From Ectobius pallidus (Eukaryota; Arthropoda; Insecta; Blattodea; Ectobiidae): DNA of 64,000 nucleotides. The position numbers and the translations under genes were made by a program. The stretch lies in NCBI GenBank assembly GCA_964059195.1, contig CAXKWD010000002.1:51548923-51612922 (forward strand). The letters run 5' to 3'. Of the stretch, positions 53,572 through 62,605 are shown one piece after another (the first letter of the stretch is position 1; each line of letters opens with the position of its first letter). A model generated the notes under the pieces. The model saw only the letters and a program-made list of their open reading frames with translations. It was not told where the DNA came from and did no database searches.

Positions 53572-56025
53572 TCTATATTAATAAAAGGAAGTGTCTGTCC
53601 TTCGTCTGTCTGTCTGTCCTCCGTCTGTCTGTCCGCGATGCCCAGCGAAATCTACTCAACGCAGAGATCTGAAATTTTATAAGTAGGCAGACTAAAGGGT
53701 CGGAATGTGCACCTCGAAGCCGGAATTTTAATTTTCGCCTCCGTTCGTGAGTTATGAGTGAAAAACTGGCAGAAAACGTGCATTTTTTTGCGTTTTAGAA
53801 GCATCAGTTTCAGTAATAAATTTCAATATCAAATCACTTACAGATGGCTTTGGCTATTTTTGTCAACATACCTCATAGCCTACCTTGAAAATAAAAGCAA
53901 CGCGATCGCTTGATTTTGTTAGTCCATCCTAGACGATTCATTTGTTTAGAGTGTCAAGGCCCACAGACATATGACATTTTCAACCTACACGGAAGAAGGA
54001 TAATCAACCCTAAATATGGTCAAACATTGTTCGATTTGAACGAAACTCACTATACAGGGGGTTTCTGGGCCAAGGAACTCGAATCTGAGGTCGCTTTTAC
54101 CAGGGGACGCTACCTAATTGTGGAATGCACTCCACGTGATTTAGGTGTTAATAATTATAATTTGAAATAATTATCGCGGGGGAAGCCGCGGGCACCTGCG
54201 GGCACATGCTGTTTGTCTGTCTGTCCACGATGCCCATCGAAATCTACTGAACGCAAAGATCTGAAAATTTAAAGATAGATGGACTGAAAGGTGGGCGAAT
54301 GCACCTCGAAGCCGAATTTTTAATTTTAGCTTTCGTTCGCGAGTTATGAGTGAAAAACTGGCAGAAAACGTGATTTTAGCGCTGTCGAAGCATCAGATTT
54401 CAGTAATACATTTCAATGTCAAATCAATTGCAGTTGGCTTTGGCTATTTTTGTCATACCGTGGAAATAAAAGCATCGCGATCGCTTGAATGTTGTAAGCC
54501 CACGCTGGTCGATTCATTTGTTTAGAATGTCAAGGCCCGTAGACATATGAAATTTTCAACCTACACGGAAGAGGGATAATCAACATAGACCTAAATATGG
54601 TTAAGCATCGTTCGATTTGGACGAAACTCACTATACAGGGATTTTCTGGGCCAAGGAACTCGAATCTGAGATAGCTTTTACCAGGCAACGATATCTAATC
54701 GTGGTATGTAATTCACGTGATTTAGGTGTTAATAAAATAATGATTTAACTATTATGCTCTTAATTTTTAATTCTTGAAATAATTATCGCGGGCGATCGCT
54801 TGATTTTGTAAGTCCATCCTGGACGATTCATTTGTTTAGAATATCAAGGCCCGAAGACATATGAAATTTTCAACCTACACGGAAGAGGGATAATCAATAT
54901 AGGCCTAAATATGGTCAAACATTGTTCGATTTGGACGAAACTCACTGTACAGGGGTTTTCTGGGCCAAGGAACTCGAATCTGAGGTCGCTTTTACCAGGG
55001 GACGCTACCTAATTGTGGAATGCACTCCACGTGATTTAGGTGTTAATAATTATAATTTGAAATAATTATCGCGGGGGAAGCCGCGGGCACCTGCGGGCAC
55101 ATGCTGTTTGTCTGTCTGTCCACGATGCCCATCGAAATCTACTGAACGCAAAGATCTGAAAATTTAAAGATAGATGGACTGAAAGGTGGGCGAATGCACC
55201 TCGAAGCCGAATTTTTAATTTTAGCTTTCGTTCGCGAGTTATGAGTGAAAAACTGGCAGAAAACGTGATTTTAGCGCTGTCGAAGCATCAGATTTCAGTA
55301 ATACATTTCAATGTCAAATCAATTGCAGTTGGCTTTGGCTATTTTTGTCATACCGTGGAAATAAAAGCATCGCGATCGCTTGAATGTTGTAAGCCCACGC
55401 TGGTCGATTCATTTGTTTAGAATGTCAAGGCCCGTAGACATATGAAATTTTCAACCTACACGGAAGAGGGATAATCAACATAGACCTAAATATGGTTAAG
55501 CATCGTTCGATTTGGACGAAACTCACTATACAGGGATTTTCTGGGCCAAGGAACTCGAATCTGAGATAGCTTTTACCAGGCAACGATATCTAATCGTGGT
55601 ATGTAATTCACGTGATTTAGGTGTTAATAAAATAATGATTTAACTATTATGCTCTTAATTTTTAATTCTTGAAATAATTATCGCGGGCGATCGCTTGATT
55701 TTGTAAGTCCATCCTGGACGATTCATTTGTTTAGAATATCAAGGCCCGAAGACATATGAAATTTTCAACCTACACGGAAGAGGGATAATCAATATAGGCC
55801 TAAATATGGTCAAACATTGTTCGATTTGGACGAAACTCACTGTACAGGGGTTTTCTGGGCCAAGGAACTCGAATCTGAGGTCGCTTTTACCAGGCGACGC
55901 TATCTAATCGTGGTATTTAGTCCAAGTGATTTAGGTGTTAATAAATATAATGATTTAACTATTATGCTCTTAATTTTTATTTTTTTGAAATAATTATCGC
56001 GGGCGAAGCCGCGGGCACATGCTAG
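53572..56025 (+). mobile_element. Helitron with internal tandem repeats (2.45 kb)
   Basis: It starts TCTATATTAATAAAAGG after an A and ends GGGCGAAGCCGCGGGCACAT, then GCTAG before a T, i.e. Helitron-type ends with a 3' hairpin. An ~895 bp unit is repeated from about 54060 to 55885 with near identity. Helitron 3'-type sequence (GCGGGCACATGCT) is joined directly to 5'-type sequence (GTCTGTCTGTCCACGATGCC) at about 54213 and 55108, as in head-to-tail concatemers. No Rep/helicase. Its 3' module matches the minus-strand Helitron at 10341-10929. Confidence 0.82.
54060..55885 (+). repeat. ~895 bp tandem repeat, about two copies
   Basis: Landmark GGCACCTGCGGGCACATGCT begins at 54191 and 55086, exactly 895 bp apart, and lines between them read the same. 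Each copy holds two diverged half-modules around GATTTGGACGAAACTCAC and GGCCAAGGAACTCGAATCTG. Identity suggests recent duplication or an assembly-sensitive locus. Confidence 0.85.
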
Positions 56026-56280
56026 TATTTTATATCACTCAAGCCGCAACCAATTCTACCCGCTGCGGCTGTCAGGACTTTGGACGAAAATAAACTTCGA
56101 ATGTGAGTTGACTCCGAAATCTCCTTTAATTTAGATTTTGAACTGGGATATGTGCATATTTAAGAATAGATTGTTAATAATACAGTTCTGTAAAATAGTC
56201 ACATTACTTTTTTATGAAATTTCTTAGGATCAACCTATAAAAAATTGATGTATAATTCACATAACTTCCTCTGCCTCCTC
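56026..56280. other. Right part of the outer hAT, non-coding
   Basis: AT-rich sequence after the Helitron. Nothing recognised. Confidence 0.4.
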
Positions 56281-56284
56281 TTAA

Positions 56285-56690
56285 AAATAAGAGAAAGTTG
56301 TCGCCAATCATCGTGTCACATCCCCAAAAGGTACCTAACCCAAATACAAAATCTTGTTTTCGTACGATTTTCCGTTGCAAGATGCCGCATTGCAAAGAGC
56401 GCGTAGGCCTATTCAGAGTGGGTGGCTTATAACTACCCTTCAGAGAATTATATAGAAAAAGTGTTTCAAATAAAAGTTTTAGCTCTTAGTATAACCAAAC
56501 CACGTGCAAAATTCAATGAAAATCGTTTGAGCCGTTTTCGAGAAATCCTTCTTTATGTAAAAATAAGGAAAACGTGTCTCCAATCTTCGGTTCACATCTT
56601 GAAAGGTATCTGACATAAATACAAAATGTTGTCCTTTTATCAAAATTCATCTTTCCAAAATTCGAGATTTCGCTTGGAAAACAAAATATG
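56285..56690 (+). repeat. Satellite-like repeat, ~275 bp period
   Basis: Two related segments (about 56305-56375 and 56575-56640) share GTGTC/GTGTCAC, CCAATC, ACATC, AAAAGGTA and AATACAAAAT words about 270 bp apart. Between them, GTTTCAAATAAAAGTTTTAG and AAATCGTTTGAGCCGTTTTC occur. Essentially the same order, inverted, is found at 62325-62600, with a 25 bp exact match at 56463-56487 and 62529-62553. Confidence 0.65.
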
Positions 56691-57307
56691 AAAATATAAA
56701 AAAATCACTCAAAAAATAAAAATTTGCGCAATTTCGGGAGTGTATTTTGGCCTAGATGTTCGCTTTATTAACGGTAACACCCACAGTCTGTCGCTCACGA
56801 AATATCTGGCTTTCTATAAAGCACTTTAGATTATTATTAATAATAATAATAATAATAAAATTTATTGTCATTTAACAGTACAATGTACAATATACAACAT
56901 AATGTACTTGATATGTATGGCCTTCCTTAATCCTAACAAAATTGGCTGAATCAGGTTAACTATTATCTTATATGCACCATTGGTAGCACTGGATACAACA
57001 TGGCGACAACATGGTAACTCGAATCGCTTTATGGATGGTTGATTCATAGTATATCATGATTTCGGAGCTTAGTTTCGTTTTTATACAACAAAGTAATTAT
57101 TACTAATTTTGCATAATCCGTTGAGTTTACGACTTACATCAGATAAATTCGATCTATCGATAAACTCTTAAACTCTCGTGGGATTATCTTTGACTATCCA
57201 AAAAAAAAAAAACTTGGAACTGTTCCATCTTTTAATAATTTAAATGGGGGGGAGGGGTGACAAGAAATTTTCCGCACCGGGTACCACCTAAGTTTGCTAC
57301 GCCACTG
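56691..57307. other. Remaining right part of the outer hAT
   Basis: It includes an AAT tract near 56833-56859 and the C-rich right tip. No coding sequence recognised. Confidence 0.4.
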
Positions 57308-57385
57308 TCTATTATTCCCCCTCGATAGGTGTTTGTTCCTTGTGAATTAAAATGGGCAATTTAACGTTTTAAAATAAGAACTCAC

Positions 57386-57666
57386 CTGAGAGTTACAGCT
57401 AATCTTTCCTCTGGTAAAATAGATCTTCTGCAATTCAGTTCCTTCTTTTCCAGTTTCTTCTCAATCGCCTCCAAAATAAACTTGAATGTGCTTTTCGACA
57501 TCCGACAGTACTCATAAAACTTTTCTGGATATTCACATAAATTTTGGAATAAGGTATGATATTCCTCATATTCCATTCTTTGTCTGTTAATTTTATAAAC
57601 CCATTCTCTCTCTGGTATATCATCTACAGTGTTTTGCAGATGACAAGCCGTTTGTCCTTCTCCTGC
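57386..57666 (-). CDS. PIF/Harbinger-like transposase N-terminal exon (partial)
   Basis: The minus-strand frame is open from just after a TAA (57667-57669) to a splice donor CTCAG|GTGAG (GT at 57384-57385). It reads PEREWVYKINRQRMEYEEYH, TLFQNLCEYPEKFYEYCRMS, KSTFKFILEAIEKKL and then RRSILPEERLAVTLR. The order RxWVxxIN, EYHTLFQ, F-Y-RMS, F-F-L and SPEERLA-TLR is that of the N-terminal region of Harbinger transposases and HARBI1-like host nucleases. The exons with the DDE nuclease were not found. The start is uncertain: the first in-frame ATG is at 57576, inside the conserved part, so an upstream exon is likely. Confidence 0.72.
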
Positions 57667-57669
57667 TTA

Positions 57670-58141
57670 GATACGCGGTCCAATCAGAGACGGTGAGACG
57701 GAGGGAAGACTCTTTCTGCTAGCGGCACTTCGTTAGCTCGTACATGTGATTGGCGGTGAGGGAAATGGCTTCTCATTTGAAAAATACTGTAGTTTTCACG
57801 ACAAATTCTCACTAAGGAAGAATAATTTACGTGCTCTCTTTGATAGCGCCATTCCACTGTAGCAGCGTGCGAGATTCCAACACGCTTCTTCTGTTTGGCC
57901 AGTATCGCTTATCGTTCAACTCGCTTCAAACGTATCGCAAAAACAGCTTCTCGCTAAAACGTAAAATGTAAAATGAAAATGAGATGCATTTCGCGAATGG
58001 TTTTACCTTTATTTTATTTGTTTTTATGTTTAATCTTCTTGTACATACTGACAAATGTTGTTATAATAACCAAAATAAACCGGATAATTACTGAATAGTA
58101 TTAATTTTCATTTCAATTAAATATTTTTATTCATTTTCATT
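57670..58141. other. Non-coding stretch with GCG-rich patch
   Basis: The patch at 57840-57960 (GCGTGCGAGATTCC, AGTATCGCTTATCG, AACGTATCGC) echoes, inverted, the block at 52499-52700. Otherwise AT-rich. Confidence 0.4.
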
Positions 58142-58143
58142 TA

Positions 58144-58557
58144 CAGTCAACTCCCGATTATCCGGGTGCGGATTAACCGTTGAGCTATTCCTTCAAAAAA
58201 ATATTCACTTAGTTCACTTAGTTACGGAGGCTCTGTTCCGATATTCGCAAGAAGGAAAATGCGGTCAAAAAACAAAAGAGTGTTAACAGATTATTTCAGC
58301 AAAGTGTAAAAAATCCTTGAAAGTGCCAAAACCAAACTGTTAATACTTTAGTGTTTTATTGTTGTGCTGAAACAGTTTGTGACCTCTGAGGGTGAATAAT
58401 TCTAGCACTGCAAGACGTTTCCACATAAGCCTGTGTAAGTTTTAAATAATTTTTCAATTACAGTACCTATGTTTAGGTATAATTTTGTTTTAACCGTGTT
58501 TTCGTTTATCCGTGAGGTGGCTACCACCCATCATCCCGGATAAACGAGAGTTGACTG
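58144..58557. mobile_element. Tigger/pogo-like MITE (414 bp) with TA target
   Basis: The tips CAGTCAACTCCCGATTATCC and, inverted, CAGTCAACTCTCGTTTATCC with G-rich continuation are flanked by TA (58142-58143, 58558-58559). This matches the CAGT-AACTC...TATCCG style of Tigger elements. The plus frame near 58270 reads KNKRVLTDYFSK before a stop, resembling the C-terminal tail of a pogo-type transposase. It is an internally deleted, inactive copy. Confidence 0.8.
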
Positions 58558-58763
58558 TATGCACATATGTTGATAATTTCCTTCCTATCCGGTGCCAACT
58601 GCCATCTAGTGCTTTAAGAATACAAGGCTACAGGTGAGTATGTGAAGAACAAAAGTTAAGTTAAATTAAGTTATCTAAACGAAATTTATCTTACTGTGAG
58701 TATGTAAGTAGGCCTAATGTAGAACTTAATACAACACACTTCTTTAGTAAACAGTATAACCAA

Positions 58764-58832
<69 letters not shown>

Positions 58833-58900
58833 CTTTTGGCCGCTCGCTTCGGGAACTCTTCTCGGATTTGCATCTGAACTCATTGCCCTGCCTTGTAAAT
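58764..58900 (-). mobile_element. Retroposon 3' tail ending in ATT repeats
   Basis: On the minus strand, GAGAAGAGTTCCCGAAGCGA and GCGGCCAAAAGAGT lead straight into about 22 ATT units (58764-58830). The non-AT-rich sequence ending in an ATT tail looks like a 5'-truncated LINE or SINE. Its 5' limit is not clear. Confidence 0.5.
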
Positions 58901-59380
58901 AATTCCTGCAGTAAAGCGAAACAGGTGTGCGATGTAGGCAACTGTGAATCAGATGAGACAAGATGCAGAAATTTGCGAATTTCGCGCGACAATATTATAG
59001 TAATAGTTCGTCTGGTAGGTGATAATAAGCGGCTCGCTCATACGTCAGCAGTATGACGTTGTCACCTCTTGTGTGAGATAAGTTATTTTTTCGCAAGTTG
59101 TTTCTTTTTATAACTCTGGTATGTCAATTCTAGAAAGCCACGGAAAGTCAATAAGTTTAGAATAAGATTGTAGGCATACCATAGTTTGACGAATAATATT
59201 ATTCTCCTCTAAAACAGGTGATTTCCCTTCCTAATGCGTTTCAGTTTCATAATTATGTATTAATTTTTTTAAACTTTATTCTTTTTGTATTAACTACATA
59301 AGAAAGAAGAATGTACAAAATTAATGGATTGCACTTTCTTTAAATTACGAGTTCACAAGTAGATCGTAGCACTGATGTTC
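58901..59380. other. AT-rich non-coding stretch
   Basis: Nothing recognised. Confidence 0.4.
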
Positions 59381-59636
59381 AATTGGACGACATTCTGCAG
59401 AAAGGAACCAACCCACATGATTTTTAAGCTAAAAACAGGCATTTAAATTTAAATAAAAAGCCACCTGGATCTTTTCAGTGTGTTTTTATTTGCTTAATGG
59501 ATGGCATATAAATGGATGAAGAGGGTTGGTTAGTTTGCACAACGTAAATATATAATTCAGTAGCAAAAATTTAGCATCTACTTTGGTTTTTTTTAAACTT
59601 GAGGGTTGGTTCCTTTCTTTAGAATGTCGTCCAATT
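59381..59636. mobile_element. MITE (256 bp) with 34 bp TIRs
   Basis: AATTGGACGACATTCTGCAG at 59381 continues to ACCAACCC (59414). The right end (59603-59636), inverted, reads AATTGGACGACATTCTAAAG and continues likewise, with about two mismatches in 34. The interior is AT-rich. The target duplication is not clear and the superfamily not assigned. Confidence 0.78.
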
Positions 59637-60302
59637 TGTTTAGGAATTTATACTTCAGCCGTAAAATAAGTTGCATGTTATGAGAGTTTGTCTGCTTTTA
59701 CCACAAAGAGTTGCTTCCCATTTCATCCGGTCTGTCTTCCTACGCAGTGTCGCATATTCACTGACACCTACAGTACTTGATGCCAGGCATTCCAGTGACA
59801 AAATATGCGCTCGGCAACATGTGGTACAGATTTATGGGCTATGAAAATATGACGACACGAGGATGCAAGATCGATATGGTGTCACACCTAAATATAGCAA
59901 CTTTTACCTGAGCACCACAGTTAAAAGTTAAAAGAGCCTCTTATTGTACAAACCTGAGGTTTTCAATTCTTTCAAATTGTTGTGCCCACGTTTGAGTATA
60001 TACCCCTATGATATTTTTATAACCCATTTAAATTGAAAGAGCTTCCATGCTTCATTTAACAACACTTTCCAAGCATGGCTTTTCAACGGGAAATTTAGGT
60101 TCAGAAGTCTGCATTTAAGTTTCTGAATCGTTTAGGACAATTTTCCGATTCGAGTAAGCCTATATATCTTCCAGGCTGCCCTCAAAATTAATTTAGATAA
60201 AACAAAAATATTTGAAACAAAAATTGCTTCTTTCGAGGTGGGTTTCATGGTTTTGTTGTATAGGGCACATTTTCGCTAAATGCCTCTTCAGTTGTTAGTT
60301 TG
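59637..60302. other. AT-rich non-coding stretch
   Basis: Nothing recognised. Confidence 0.4.
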
Positions 60303-60312
60303 CTATAGTTAT

Positions 60313-60510
60313 TTAACGACGGGATGTACAAGAAGTACGTCTGTGACCGTCGCAGAAATTATTTTACATACCTGTAAATCTACAAACATGGGCCTATCAC
60401 ATTTAGGCCTATTCACATACAAATTCCATCGACCTAGGCCAAGATTAAACCCACAACCTTGGGCACAGAAAGTCAGCACGATACTATCTGCGGCACCCAG
60501 ATCGACATCA
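60313..60510 (-). mobile_element. SINE family A, diverged copy with 10 bp TSD
   Basis: Family A words in order: TTTAACGACGGGATGTAC, GTGACCGTCGCAG, ATTTTACATACCTGTAAATC, ATCACATTTAGGCC and AAATTCCATCGACCTAGGCC, then a decayed tRNA-like head. CTATAGTTAT is present on both sides (60303-60312, 60511-60520). Confidence 0.75.
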
Positions 60511-60520
60511 CTATAGTTAT

Positions 60521-62045
60521 AAAGTAAACACACTATGTACGGTTTCTACAACAAATTTACGTTAGAAAACATAATTTCAAGTACAATAATCAAATAAGAG
60601 TAAAAAAGTGTATTATCCTCTAAAACTTCCCAACGTCAAAATAGGAATTCAGGAGCCCTTGGAGCCCTGGCATGGTTCTTATGAACCTAGAATTTAGTTT
60701 TCGTCTGACCTGCTTTTCTGCTAGGCTTAACTTGAACTGAGTTACTGCGATCTACCAATAACTAAACTAACCTAATATATTTTAAATATAGTTTTTAAAG
60801 AGTAGTCATAATGCAGAATGTTTGTAATCTAGATTCCTGAAAACCTGCTTCCTGCGAGATACATTTAAACCAGAGAGGTAGCCAGCTTAATGGGTGTCCC
60901 AGCAAGGTAAATGGGGCTACATTTTCGCCAAGCCGGGGAAATACTACAAAGCCGAACAGGGACGTTGTGGCCTCGGTAACGTACCAAATAATACAATAAA
61001 AATGTATCCGAATTATGAAATAGTTAAAAAAAAATAAACCTTTAAAATCTGTATACCAAATGGTAGCCAATTCCTTGTCTTTGGGGAGTTACCTTTTATT
61101 CAATGTGAACCATTTATTTTTTTCTTTTGCTTTACGCTGTGGTTGCGCATCTGCATGCCATCTTGATCTATTAATGAGTCAACACTTAAAATTGGTTAAA
61201 GCAATTTTTTTCCCAGAAGCATCATTCTAATTAAAACTCACTTAGAAATCTTAGCTGAAGTAGAGAAAAGGGAATGGATATCTCTTAATTATTTTATTAA
61301 TTGAGCTCAACGTAACGAACATGTTTTAAACATCTTGTCTATTGGAGTTGTTGAATCTTAAAATATTCATTTCTCTTATACGCATAAGCCTTCAATTAAA
61401 TACGAGTATATTGTTGGAGTCCTCGAACGACTATAAATTATGCAGCACAATTATGTCATGCATATTAATAAACTTAAGAGTAACATTTCTGCTCTGTGTG
61501 AAAGTTGTTATTCATGGCCAGGCAACGTTTTAACCCTCCTAGTAGCGAAACAGGAGTTCAATACCCGAATACATATTAAATTAAGTCTACCAGACATGAC
61601 AACCAATTACGCGGCAAGTTTTCTCCAGCACATTGCCATTCACAGATTTTCGTTCAGCAAAACATGTATTCGAGAAGTTACAACAGACCATAAACTCAAG
61701 AGGAAAGTTCTTAAACATCGAACATTATCTAGCAGCACATTATTGACCCTGACTACAAGTTTAGGCCCAAGCCTGGTATTTTGTTAGTCTCTTTCATCCA
61801 TATCTACTTACCACTAGACTTAATGTGGAGATGAATACTTTATGCCCATGCCCTGCTATAACATAAAGGCAAGAGGGTACATATATCTGGCTATCCGCTG
61901 TTGCAATTCTGAAGAGACTATTAACCTAATTATCTCCGTGACCATTGACATAATCACGGAACGCAAAATAGATTTTGCATTTACTTTAATGTTATTTACG
62001 GCTCCGTTTAATCTGCAGAGATATACTACTTCTAGCCTGTGTGTA
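60521..62045. other. AT-rich non-coding stretch
   Basis: No exon recognised. A 115-codon ORF (61440-61787) shows no domain. Confidence 0.4.
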
Positions 62046-62083
<38 letters not shown>

Positions 62084-62097
62084 ATAGTATATGTGTG
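62046..62097 (+). repeat. TA and TG dinucleotide microsatellite
   Basis: A TA run passes into a TG run, with a short TATG coda. Confidence 0.9.
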
Positions 62098-62324
62098 TGG
62101 CAAAACCTGTATACTTTTCTAATATTAACAATATCTATGACCCTTGTATTATTGTTATTACTTCCTCTGCACGTACCATAGGTACTATATAGGTAGATTA
62201 AGTATTGTTTCCCCCTCCCCTCAAATTCTAAGTTGAGTTTTTAACTTGTATTTAAGTTTTGAGGACAACTGAATCCAGAAACACTATTTTTGGAAACGTG
62301 TCTGTCTCTGTGAGTGTTTCTGTT

Positions 62325-62605
62325 AACAGCCTAGCTCCAGAACGGAAAATCGTATGAAAACAAAATTTTGTATATGGCTTAGGTGACTTCTGAGGATGTG
62401 ACAGGAAGATTCGCGTAGACTTTCTGTTTTTCAGGAGACTTTACATGAAGAAGATGTCGTTTGTCGCGATTTTCTCAAAAATAGCTTTAACGATTTTGAT
62501 TAAATTTCATACATAGGGTTTTTATACCAAGAGCTAAAACTTTTATTTGAAACATTTTTTTCGAAAAAAAAATATCTGAAGTAACCCGCTCTGAATTCGC
62601 GCTCT
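62325..62605 (-). repeat. Satellite-like repeat, inverted partner of 56285-56690
   Basis: Read on the minus strand it has TTGCAAAGAGCGCGAATTC, then GTTTCAAATAAAAGTTTTAG with CTCTT, then AAATTTAATCAAAATCGTTA, and ACAAAATTTTGTTTTCATAC followed by GATTTTCCGTT, in the order seen at 56.3-56.7 kb. No ends or coding sequence identified. Confidence 0.65.

Larger units (their letters stand above)
52822..57307. mobile_element. hAT element, 4.5 kb with nested insertions, 8 bp TSD
   Basis: CAGTGGCGTAGGAAGGG at the left and CAGTGGCGTAGCAAACTTAG (right, inverted) share 11 bp tips. TCTATTAT is duplicated exactly (52814-52821, 57308-57315). G-rich sequence lies inside the left tip and C-rich inside the right. 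It contains a second hAT (53103-53490) and a Helitron (53572-56025); subtracting these leaves about 1.6 kb. No transposase domain was recognised. It lies 79 bp from the Harbinger-like exon, possibly inside that gene's intron. Confidence 0.85.
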
